NCBI RefSeq assembly: GCF_014873535.1
Contig: NZ_JADBEF010000001.1
Span: forward strand, 4,278,001-4,342,000
DNA: 64,000 nt
Reading direction: 5' to 3'
From: Nonomuraea africana
GTDB taxonomy: Bacteria; Actinomycetota; Actinomycetes; Streptosporangiales; Streptosporangiaceae
Shown: piece by piece, positions 32,590-41,346 of the stretch
Layout of the letters: each line of letters starts with the position of its first letter
Position numbering within the stretch: the stretch's first letter is position 1
Notes under the pieces: model-generated
What the model was told of the DNA's origin: nothing
The model's input: the letters and a program-made list of their open reading frames with translations, nothing else
Databases searched by the model: none
Position numbers and translations under genes: made by a program

Positions 32590-33476
32590 TCAGTCCTCGG
32601 CACGGCCTGAGCGCCAGTAGCCCATGAAGGCGACCGCGCGGCGGTCCATGCCGCGCTCGGCCACCAGGTGCCTGCGCAGCGTCCTGATCACCGCCGCCTC
32701 GCCCGCCAGCCACGCGTACAGCGGCGCCACGGACTCCGTCTCCTCCGGCACCTCCCACAGCAGGTCGACGTCCACGTCGACGTCCTCGAGCGCCTCTCCG
32801 GGGGCCGCCGAAGGCAGCAGCCGGTCCGCGGCGGCCTTCACCTCGGGCACCAGCCTGCCGCGGCCTGGCCCCCTCCTCGGGGCAGCCAGGTGACGGTGAC
32901 GCCGCTCCTGGTCGCGCACGGCAGCACGTCGCCCTGGGACGGCACCTCCAGCAGCGCCTCCCCCTCGCAGCCCTCGGGCAGCCGCTCCAGGATGGCGGTG
33001 ATGGCGGGCACCGCGGTCTCGTCGCCCGCCAGCAGGAACCGGCGCGCGTCCGCCGGCGGCCTGAACTCCAGCCCGCCGTGCCGCTCGCCGTACCTGGCGT
33101 CGGGGCCGAACAGCGCGAGACGGTCACCCGGTCGCGCGCGGTTGGCCCAGCGGGCGGCGGGGCCGCCGTCTCCGTGCAACACGATGTCCACGTCGACCTC
33201 CCGCAGACCGGGGCGTACGGCGCGCACGGTGTAGGTGCGGAGGGGGTTGCGCGCCTCGTCGGGCAGCGCCCGCCAGCGCGTGAACCAGTCGGCGCCCCTC
33301 GGCATGCCGGAGACACCGCGGCCGGGCAGCGGCAGGATCAGTTTGATCCGCTGGTCGAAGCCGTTGTCGGCCAGGAGATCCAGGTCGTCACCGGTGAAGG
33401 TCACGCGGAGGAAGGAATCACTCAGCGGGGCGACGTCACTCACGTGGACGTCGAAAATACGAAATGGCTCGGTCAT
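32590..33476 (-). pseudogene. Siderophore-interacting protein (FAD ferric reductase), frameshifted
   Basis: A first frame from ATG 33476 gives the SIP FAD-binding domain (FRIFDVHVSD, SFLRVTFTGDDLD, RTYTVRAVRPG) and the start of the C-terminal domain (LLAGDETAVPAITAILERLP), then runs out of family similarity after VTVTWLPRGG. The family sequence resumes in another frame as GRGRLVPEVKAAADRLL, continues with LYAWLAGEAAVIRTLRRHLV and ends near 32590. Restoring one G in the GGGGG run near 32867-32876 would join the frames into about 295 residues. It is either a real mutation, a homopolymer sequencing error or a shift site. An iron box lies upstream, so iron repression is expected. Confidence 0.85.
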
Positions 33477-33488
33477 CGCCGCTCTTTG

Positions 33489-33507
33489 TTAGGTAAGCCT
33501 AACCTAC
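33489..33507. promoter_or_regulatory. IdeR/DmdR-type iron box
   Basis: TTAGGTAAGCCTAACCTAC matches 16 of 19 positions of the palindromic DtxR/IdeR consensus TTAGGTTAGGCTAACCTAA. It sits 12 nt upstream of the siderophore-interacting protein start on the minus strand and 57 nt upstream of the PNPOx-like gene on the plus strand, so either or both could be repressed by Fe(II)-IdeR. Confidence 0.88.
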
Positions 33508-33563
33508 ATGGCACGATAGACTGTTGCCGGTTCAGCGAGAACGTGATCATTGGAGGGTGTGAG

Positions 33564-33983
33564 ATGGCGCTGTCGACCGCTGATCGTGAGGCTTTCCTGG
33601 CCGAGGCGCACATCGGCGCGCTGGCCGTCCAGGACGAGGAAGGACGCGGCCCGCTGGCCGTGCCCGTCTGGTACGACTACTCCCCCGGCGGCGAGGTGTC
33701 GTTTCTGACCGACCGCGACTCGCGCAAGGCCAGGCTCGTCACGAAGGCGGGCCGCTTCACGATGCTCGTCGAGCGGACGCATCCGACCTACCGCTACGTC
33801 TCGGTCGAAGGCCCCGTCAGCTCGGCCAACCCGACCACGGTGGAGGAGCTGACCAGGATCGCCGCCCGCTACCTGTCCGAGGAGGCCGTCGAGAGCTACG
33901 TGGCGCGGTCGAACTTCGACGTGCTCGTCACCTTCCACATGCGCCCGGCGCGCTGGCTCTCCTCCGATCTGGGGAGCTTCTGA
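33564..33983 (+). CDS. Pyridoxamine 5'-phosphate oxidase-fold flavin protein
   Basis: 139 residues from ATG 33564, with GGAGGG 7-8 nt upstream. Split-barrel flavin-binding fold: HIGALAVQDEEGRGPLAVPVWYDY, VSFLTDRDSRKARLV, RFTMLVERTHPTYRYVSVEGPV. Such small actinobacterial proteins are F420- or FMN-dependent reductases or haem/biliverdin-binding proteins; the exact cofactor is not evident. Placement opposite the iron box invites a link to iron or haem metabolism (inference). Confidence 0.82.
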   Translation: MALSTADREAFLAEAHIGALAVQDEEGRGPLAVPVWYDYSPGGEVSFLTDRDSRKARLVTKAGRFTMLVERTHPTYRYVSVEGPVSSANPTTVEELTRIAARYLSEEAVESYVARSNFDVLVTFHMRPARWLSSDLGSF

Positions 33984-33991
33984 GCCTCCGG

Positions 33992-33997
33992 TATTTT
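33992..33997 (+). promoter_or_regulatory. -10 element of dapD (leaderless)
   Basis: TATTTT lies 7 nt before the GTG at 34005 and begins only 9 nt after the preceding stop codon; no ribosome-binding site. This also decides against the in-frame TTG at 33996, which overlaps the element. Confidence 0.5.
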
Positions 33998-34004
33998 GTG
34001 GCAT

Positions 34005-34967
34005 GTGACTGCTATCGATCCCACCAGCACCGGCGCGCACGGCGTCGGCCTCGCCACCATCGCCGCCGACGGCACGGTTCTCGACACCTGGTTCCCCTCG
34101 CCCGAACTCGGCGACCCGCCCGCCGTCGGCACGCGGCGCCTGTCCGCCGAGGAGGCCGGTGACCTGGCCGCTCTGGTCGGCAGGGACGAGGCCAGGGGGG
34201 TCGAAGTGGTCGCGGTGCGCACCGGCATCGCCAAGCTGTCAGAGGCCCCCTCCGACGCCCACGACGCCTACCTGCGCCTGCACCTGCTCTCAGCCCGCCT
34301 GGTAAAGCCGCACGGACTGAACCTCGACGGCCTGTTCGGCAGGCTCGCCAACGTCGTGTGGACCAACCACGGCCCCTGCGCGGTGGACGGCTTCGAACAG
34401 ACGAGGGTACGGCTGCGCGCCAAGGGCACGGTCACCGTCTACGGCGTGGACAAGTTCCCGCGCATGGTCGACTACGTGGTCCCCTCGGGCGTGCGCGTCG
34501 CCGACGCCGACAGGGTACGGCTCGGCGCCCACCTGGCCAGCGGCACCACGGTCATGCACGAGGGCTTCGTCAACTTCAACGCGGGCACCCTCGGCGCCTC
34601 CATGGTGGAGGGGCGCATCTCGGCGGGCGTGGTCGTGGGCGACGGCTCGGACGTCGGCGGCGGCGCCTCGATCATGGGCACCCTGTCGGGCGGCGGCAAG
34701 GAGGTCATCTCGATCGGCGAGCGCTGCCTGCTGGGCGCGAACGCCGGGGTCGGCATCTCCCTGGGAGACGACTGCGTGGTCGAGGCGGGCCTCTACGTCA
34801 CGGCGGGGACGAAGGTGCGGCTTCCCAGCGGACGGGTGGTCAAGGGGAAGGAACTGTCGGGCTCGAACGGGCTGCTGCTGCGCCGGAACTCGCAGACCGG
34901 AGCGGTGGAGGCGGTGCCGCGCACCGGAACCGGCATCGAACTGAACGCGGATCTGCACGCCAACTGA
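34005..34967 (+). CDS. dapD: 2,3,4,5-tetrahydropyridine-2,6-dicarboxylate N-succinyltransferase
   Basis: 320 residues from GTG 34005 (TAIDPTSTGAHGVGLAT). Actinobacterial-type DapD: an N-terminal alpha/beta domain, then a left-handed parallel beta-helix of hexapeptide repeats (VRLGAHLASGTTVMHEGFVNFNAGTLGASMVEGRISAGVVVGDGSDVGGGASIMG) with the GASMVEG acyl-CoA region, then a short C-terminal domain. It transfers succinyl from succinyl-CoA in the lysine/meso-diaminopimelate pathway. Followed by a strong hairpin. Confidence 0.95.
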   Translation: MTAIDPTSTGAHGVGLATIAADGTVLDTWFPSPELGDPPAVGTRRLSAEEAGDLAALVGRDEARGVEVVAVRTGIAKLSEAPSDAHDAYLRLHLLSARLVKPHGLNLDGLFGRLANVVWTNHGPCAVDGFEQTRVRLRAKGTVTVYGVDKFPRMVDYVVPSGVRVADADRVRLGAHLASGTTVMHEGFVNFNAGTLGASMVEGRISAGVVVGDGSDVGGGASIMGTLSGGGKEVISIGERCLLGANAGVGISLGDDCVVEAGLYVTAGTKVRLPSGRVVKGKELSGSNGLLLRRNSQTGAVEAVPRTGTGIELNADLHAN

Positions 34968-34972
34968 CGTAC

Positions 34973-35008
34973 TGACCTGCTGACCGGTCACGGCCGGTCG
35001 GCGGGTCA
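34973..35008 (+). terminator. Terminator hairpin after dapD
   Basis: TGACCTGCTGACCGG (34973-34987) pairs along all 15 positions, two of them G-U, with CCGGTCGGCGGGTCA (34994-35008) around a 6-base loop, 6 nt past the stop. Confidence 0.8.
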
Positions 35009-35168
35009 GGCGAACAACTCGGTAACACCCGAATCCATGCCCCCCGAAGCCCACGCCTTCAAGGTGGCCGGTCGACCGGGGAGCGCGAGGGACCGGCAGG
35101 CCCCTCGCTGTGGTTTCAGGGGCGTGCCCCTGAAGAACGCTGTCCGAGCCGCAGGCGAAGGCGATGCC

Positions 35169-36599
35169 TCAGTGGGCGTGCGAGACCGCTGAGCCGATCG
35201 TGTGGACGCGCAGCGCGTTGGTCGAGCCCGGCGTTCCGGGAGGCGATCCGGCCACGATGACGACCTTGTCGCCCTTCTCCAGACGTCCCAGCGACAGGAG
35301 CGACGCCTCGACCTGCCGCACCATGTCGTCCGTGTGGTGGACGAAGGGCACCTGGAAGGTCTCCACACCCCAGGTGAGCGACAGCTGACCCCGCACGTGC
35401 GGAGCCGAGGTGAAGGCCAGCAGCGGGATCGGCGAGCGGTAGCGGGCCAGGCGCCGCGCCGTCTCGCCCGACATCGTGAAGGCGACCAGCGCCTTGGCGC
35501 CCACGATCGCCCCGACCTCGGCCGCCGCGCGCGCGATGGCGCCGCCGGTGGTCTCGGGCAGGCGCTCGAGGCTGTGGGTGGCGCGCAGGGAGGCCTTCTC
35601 CGCGGCGCAGGCGATGCGGTCCATGGTGGCGACGGACTCGATGGGGAAGTTGCCGACCGAGGTCTCGCCGGACAGCATGACCGCGTCGGCGCCGTCCATG
35701 ACGGCGAAGGCGACGTCGGAGGCCTCGGCGCGGGTGGGGCGCGGGGCGTTCATCATGGAGTCGAGCATCTGCGTGGCGACGATGACGGGACGCGCCTTCT
35801 CGCGGCACAGCTCGATGATGCGCCGCTGGACGATCGGCACGTCCTCGAGGGGCAGCTCGACGCCGAGGTCACCACGGGCGACCATGATGCCGTCGAACGC
35901 CTCGACGATCTCGGGGAGCCGCTCCACGGCCTGGGGCTTCTCGATCTTGGCGAGCAGCGGGAGCCGTACGGCCTCCTGCTCCATGATGTTGCGGACCACG
36001 TCGGCGTCGGAGGGACGGCGCACGAACGACAGGGCGATCATGTCGAAGCCTGCGCGCAGCGCCCAGCGCAGGTCGGTCTCGTCCTTGTCGGTGAGGGCGG
36101 GGGCGCTGACGTTGACGCCGGGCAGGTTGAGGCCCTTGTTGTCGGAGATCATGCCGCCGATCACGACGCGGGTGACGACGCGCTTGCCGTCGACGCGGGT
36201 GACCTCGAGGACCACCCGGCCGTCGTCGACCAGGATGGTGTCGCCGGGGCGGACGTCGCCCGGCAGCCCCTTGTAGGTGGTGGAGACCTGCTCACGGTCA
36301 CCGGGGACGTCCTCGGTGGTGACGGTGAAGACGTCGCCGAAGCCGAGGCGGACGGGGCCCTCCTCGAAGGTGCCGACGCGGATCTTCGGACCCTGCAGGT
36401 CGGCGAGCACGCCTACGCCCCTGCCGAGGTCGGCAGCCACCTCCCGCACCCGGTCGAGAACCTCTTTGTGCAGCTCGTGAGTGCCGTGGCTGAGGTTGAA
36501 GCGGGCTACGTCCATGCCGGCGCCGATCAGCTCGCGGAGCCGGTCGGCGGAGGAGGTGGCAGGACCGAGGGTACAGACGATTTTCGCGCGACGAGTCAC
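35169..36599 (-). CDS. pyk: Pyruvate kinase
   Basis: 476 residues from GTG 36599, supported by AAGGTAGGA 3 nt upstream; a start further upstream would add a non-conserved N terminus. Family signatures: RRAKIVCTLGPA, RFNLSHG, LADLQGPKIRVG, LLAKIEKPQAVERLPEIVEAFDGIMVARGDLGVELP (catalytic Lys and Mg-binding Glu/Asp), VIVATQMLDSM. Converts PEP and ADP to pyruvate and ATP. Neighbourhood with pdtaR and the liv operon matches the Streptomyces locus. Confidence 0.97.
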   Translation of the reverse strand: MTRRAKIVCTLGPATSSADRLRELIGAGMDVARFNLSHGTHELHKEVLDRVREVAADLGRGVGVLADLQGPKIRVGTFEEGPVRLGFGDVFTVTTEDVPGDREQVSTTYKGLPGDVRPGDTILVDDGRVVLEVTRVDGKRVVTRVVIGGMISDNKGLNLPGVNVSAPALTDKDETDLRWALRAGFDMIALSFVRRPSDADVVRNIMEQEAVRLPLLAKIEKPQAVERLPEIVEAFDGIMVARGDLGVELPLEDVPIVQRRIIELCREKARPVIVATQMLDSMMNAPRPTRAEASDVAFAVMDGADAVMLSGETSVGNFPIESVATMDRIACAAEKASLRATHSLERLPETTGGAIARAAAEVGAIVGAKALVAFTMSGETARRLARYRSPIPLLAFTSAPHVRGQLSLTWGVETFQVPFVHHTDDMVRQVEASLLSLGRLEKGDKVVIVAGSPPGTPGSTNALRVHTIGSAVSHAH

Positions 36600-36634
36600 G
36601 AGTCCTACCTTAATTGGTACAGACCACTTGGCAG

Positions 36635-37006
36635 TCACGCCCGGGAGAAATCCCGGTGACGTCGTCTCCACAGGTACCCGAACCAGGAGCCGATCACAAG
36701 TGAAGCCACGCCGAGACGTGCCAGGTTGGTGTGTTCTTCTGGATAGATGACGCCCTCGATGTAGTGGTCGATGAAACCGGAGGGCGTCAGTCCCGCCAGG
36801 CCCGCCTGGCGGCGTCCCCAGTCCTCAACGAGGGTCAGCGGGCATTCTACGCCTGTGACGATCGACATCACGCCCCACGCCGCCACCGCGAGGTGCGCCC
36901 AGATCGCGCGCGGCCACCGCAGGGCGAGGAACCCGCCCACCGCCAGGTAGGCGAGGAACAGGAAGTGCACGACCATCGCGGTGTCCGCGAGCAGCCGGTA
37001 CATCAT
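36635..37006 (-). CDS. DUF2784 family membrane protein
   Basis: 123 residues with three hydrophobic segments. DUF2784 pattern: TAMVVHFLFLAYLAVGGFLALRWP, then IVTGVECPLTLVEDWGRRQAGL, FIDHYIEGVIYPEE. Function of the family is unknown. It lies just upstream of pyk (35 nt), possibly on the same transcript. Confidence 0.85.
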   Translation of the reverse strand: MMYRLLADTAMVVHFLFLAYLAVGGFLALRWPRAIWAHLAVAAWGVMSIVTGVECPLTLVEDWGRRQAGLAGLTPSGFIDHYIEGVIYPEEHTNLARLGVASLVIGSWFGYLWRRRHRDFSRA

Positions 37007-37046
37007 GTCTCCAGGCTAACCACCTATTGTCCGGCAAGCACCCGTT

Positions 37047-37145
37047 CAGCACCCCATGGTCTGTTGTACGGCGTTGTCCGGCAGCACCCCATGGTCTGTT
37101 GTACGGCGTTGTCCGGCAGCAGCACCCCATGGTCTGTTGTACGGC
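37047..37145 (+). repeat. 35-bp tandem repeat, three copies
   Basis: The unit CAGCACCCCATGGTCTGTTG, continuing TACGGCGTTGTCCGG, starts at 37047, 37082 and 37120 (third copy after a 3-nt insertion and cut short). Copies 1 and 2 are identical. Each has the box TTGTACGGC; the last reads GTACGGCAAGCA, like the ends of the ~100-bp repeat near 12.8 and 16.0 kb. Noncoding, between DUF2784 and the subtilase gene. Not CRISPR: no unique spacers. Confidence 0.92.
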
Positions 37146-37305
37146 AAGCACCACTTGGCTCCAAGGCGGTCACCGGCTGACGTCTGTCCGGTCGACGCTC
37201 CTCGGGCGCGACGGCCGGCCGCCGTCACGTCGCCCGCCCCACCGACAGGCGGCCCCTTGGAAACCGCGCGCCCGTTCGCTGGGAGCCCGTGTGCCGGGAG
37301 GCCGT

Positions 37306-39234
37306 TCACTGGGAGATCGTCGCCGCCCGGTAGGCGTTGATCACGCCCTTGCCGTAGAAGCCGTTCTTCGCCTCGTCGCCCTCGCAGGTGTGCGTCTCCT
37401 TCTGCCCGAAGTACCGGTACTCGAAGGCCCGCGGCGACGGGCAGCCCTTCGGCGTCGCGGTGGCGTACAGCAGCCGCTCCACGGACGCGGGATCCATCGT
37501 CACCCCGCCCGCTCCCGGCCGGCCGAAGCGGGAGATGATGATCGCCGCGACGCCGGTGGCGTGCGGGGCGGCCATCGAGGTGCCGTCGAGGTACTGGTAG
37601 TAGGCGCACTCGGTGCCGTGGCAGTCCCGCACGACCGTGGCGGTCTGCGGCTCGCCCCGCTTGTTGATCTTGTTTGCCCTGCGCAGGGCCGCCTCCGGCG
37701 CGGCGGCCAGGATGGACCTGGTGGGCGAGACGCCCTTGCCGTCCAGCGTGTCGCCGCCCGGCGCGGACAGGTCGGCCTGCTCGACGCCGTAGTTCGAGTA
37801 GATCGCCTTGCGTCCGGAGGGGCCGAGCGAGGAGACCGAGACGACGCCCTCCGACTCGATGGGCACGTTCAGGCAGGAGTTGTCGATGGAGCGGCTCCTG
37901 GACGAGTTCGTGGGGAAGTTGGGGCTCTCGCCGTCGCTGCGCGGGTTGCCCAGGTCGGTGGAGCTGTTGCCGAGCGCGGCGATCAGCGTGACGCCCTTGC
38001 CGCGGGCGTAGTCGAGGGCGCGCTGCATGCCGGTGATGATGCCGCGCTGCTCCAGCCGCTCGCGCCTGCTGTCGGCCTTGTTGTTCCTGCAGTTGAACAG
38101 CCAGGGGTCGATGTAGAAGCTCATGTTCACCACGTCGATGCCGTTGTCGGCGGCGTAGGTGAGGGCGTCGAGGGCGGGCTTGAGGAAGAAGTAGCCCGAG
38201 TCGAGGCCCGCCCTGAGGTTGACCAGCTGCACGTTCGGCGCGACGCCCGCGATGCCCTTGCCGTTGAGGGGCGAGGCGATGGTGCTGGCGACGTGGGTGC
38301 CATGGCCGTCGTCGTCGATGTCCGCGGGGTCCTTGCAGCCCTTGTACTCGCACGGGCCGTCGAGCTTCTCCCCGTTGCGGTCCTTCGGACGGTCGGTGAC
38401 GAAGTTGCGGCTGAGAGCGCGGTTGAAGTTGGGCGCGATGTCGGGGTGCTTGCCGTCCACGCCGGTGTCTATGACCCCGACCAGCACCTTGTTCGAGCCG
38501 GGCGCGACACGGTTGGCCCGGTCGGCCCCGATCATCCGCATGTCCCACTGGCGCGCGGCCAGCGGCTCGGCCGCACTCCCCCGCACCGCCGCCCCATCCG
38601 GAAACGCCCCACCGGCCGTCTCCTTGGGCCCACCACGCGCGGTCTCCCCGGACCCGCCACCGGCCGTCTCCTTGGACCGGCCGCCCGCCGTCTCGGCCGA
38701 CCCGGCAACCGCACGATGCGCGACACCCTCGGCTGCAGACAGCCGACCTCCAGCGCTGACCTTGCCCGTGGAGGCGTTGAGGGTTCCGGTCGCAGCCTTG
38801 CCGGTGGAAGCCGTGAGGTGTCCGCCGCCGACCTGAGCTGGGGAAGCGCTGGGGGCTCCGGTGGCGGTGGTGCCGTTCTCCGTTCCGGCGGAGGGGCCGC
38901 GGCCTCGGGCGGCGAGGGCGGCGGAGGAGTAGCCGATCACGCGGTCGGTCGAGATCCCGACGATGGCGTCGCTGCGCCCCAGCGCGTCGGCGAAGGCCGC
39001 ACCCGCGCCCTGTGCGAGTACGTAACCGAGCTTGGGTTCGGTCGACACCGCCCGCCCGCCGTTCGCCTCGATCGCCGCGACGGCCGCGCGCCGGCCACCA
39101 TCGGCGTAGAAGACCATGAACTCGGTGGAGGGAGCGGCAGAGGGGTTCGCCACGACGGACGCGCCGACGACCAGCGGCACCACCAGAGCCGCAGCCGCCA
39201 GGCCGTAGATGAGCCGCCGCATCCAAACCCCCAT
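37306..39234 (-). CDS. Secreted/anchored subtilisin-like serine protease (S8)
   Basis: 642 residues from ATG 39234 (ATG 39222 equally possible). Signal/TM segment LIYGLAAAALVVPLVVGASVVA, then an N-terminal prodomain-like region (EFMVFYADGGRRAAVAAIEANGG) and a low-complexity Gly/Thr/Lys/Glu linker. The S8 catalytic domain has Asp in VGVIDTGVDGKHPD, His in DDGHGTHVAST and Ser in LDGTSMAAPHATGVAA. It ends about 60 residues after the Ser region without a sortase or TM anchor. Extracellular proteolysis is likely; substrate unknown. Confidence 0.92.
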   Translation of the reverse strand: MGVWMRRLIYGLAAAALVVPLVVGASVVANPSAAPSTEFMVFYADGGRRAAVAAIEANGGRAVSTEPKLGYVLAQGAGAAFADALGRSDAIVGISTDRVIGYSSAALAARGRGPSAGTENGTTATGAPSASPAQVGGGHLTASTGKAATGTLNASTGKVSAGGRLSAAEGVAHRAVAGSAETAGGRSKETAGGGSGETARGGPKETAGGAFPDGAAVRGSAAEPLAARQWDMRMIGADRANRVAPGSNKVLVGVIDTGVDGKHPDIAPNFNRALSRNFVTDRPKDRNGEKLDGPCEYKGCKDPADIDDDGHGTHVASTIASPLNGKGIAGVAPNVQLVNLRAGLDSGYFFLKPALDALTYAADNGIDVVNMSFYIDPWLFNCRNNKADSRRERLEQRGIITGMQRALDYARGKGVTLIAALGNSSTDLGNPRSDGESPNFPTNSSRSRSIDNSCLNVPIESEGVVSVSSLGPSGRKAIYSNYGVEQADLSAPGGDTLDGKGVSPTRSILAAAPEAALRRANKINKRGEPQTATVVRDCHGTECAYYQYLDGTSMAAPHATGVAAIIISRFGRPGAGGVTMDPASVERLLYATATPKGCPSPRAFEYRYFGQKETHTCEGDEAKNGFYGKGVINAYRAATISQ

Positions 39235-39559
39235 AGATCGCTCAGGCAGGCGAGGGGAGCATCCTCTCCACCTCGTTCCCCAGTTGCAACTTATTCACCC
39301 GTTTCTATGATTTTTCGCGATATTGACCCCAACGGGCGAAGCTGCCCGATCACCCGACGCGGACCGGCATCCCAGGTCAAGCGATCCTCTTCTCGCGAGC
39401 GCGACAGGTCCGAAAAAATCGGACCACCACCCCCGGAAATCCCCAAGACAGTCCCCTCCTTCAACGCCTACCCCGCGTGCCACCTGGGAGAACAGCGCCC
39501 AAGCGGCCCCTCGACACATCCCAGGAGAGACAGGTCACCACCCAGAGTCCCCGCCCAGG

Positions 39560-39690
39560 AGCACCCGCAGCACGCTCCACCTGTGAGAACCCACCCAACG
39601 AGAACCCGCACCCCGTCCCAGCGGAAACGACCCGCCCACAGAACCCGCAGCGCGTCCCACCCGAAACGACGCCTCCCACAGAATCCCGAC
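39560..39690 (+). repeat. ~40-bp degenerate tandem repeat
   Basis: AGAACCCGCA-C-CCGTCCCA with GAAACGAC further on recurs at 39601 and 39640, with decayed relatives starting at 39560 and 39680; period 39-41. Noncoding. Confidence 0.75.
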
Positions 39691-39732
39691 CAAGGGGAGC
39701 CCGCAGGGCGTTCCAGCCGGGGCGCATGGGAA

Positions 39733-39760
39733 ACGCCCGCCCGAGTTCTCGGGCGGGCGT
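39733..39760 (-). terminator. Terminator after gltD
   Basis: Perfect 12-bp stem ACGCCCGCCCGA (39733-39744) with its complement (39749-39760), loop of 4. On the minus strand it is followed by TTTCCC and lies 14 nt past the gltD stop. Confidence 0.85.
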
Positions 39761-39774
39761 TCATCGGTTGATCG

Positions 39775-41226
<1,452 letters not shown>

Positions 41227-41274
41227 GAGAGTTGCGCCCCCTATCCCTGAACGTTCTGCGGCGAGCTCGGCCGG

Positions 41275-41346
41275 TGACCGTGCCCCTGACGGCGGATCAC
41301 GTCCGCACTCCGAAGCGGGCGACGGTGCCCGTGACGGCGGGTCATG
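41275..41346 (+). repeat. 26-bp direct repeat spanning the gltB stop codon
   Basis: GACCGTGCCCCTGACGGCGG at 41275 and GACGGTGCCCGTGACGGCGG at 41321 extend to 26 positions with four mismatches, 46 nt apart. The second copy covers the gltB stop (41342-41344). Confidence 0.6.

Larger units (their letters stand above)
39235..39774. other. Gene-free spacer between gltD and the subtilase gene
   Basis: 540 bases without a credible gene. Contents: an A/T-richer segment next to the subtilase start (39285-39330, probable promoter area), a C-rich stretch with a ~40-bp degenerate tandem repeat (39560-39690), and the gltD terminator. Confidence 0.65.

Noticed and set aside
37047..37145. Possible CRISPR array.
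   Set aside because: Copies are contiguous without spacers and no cas genes are present.
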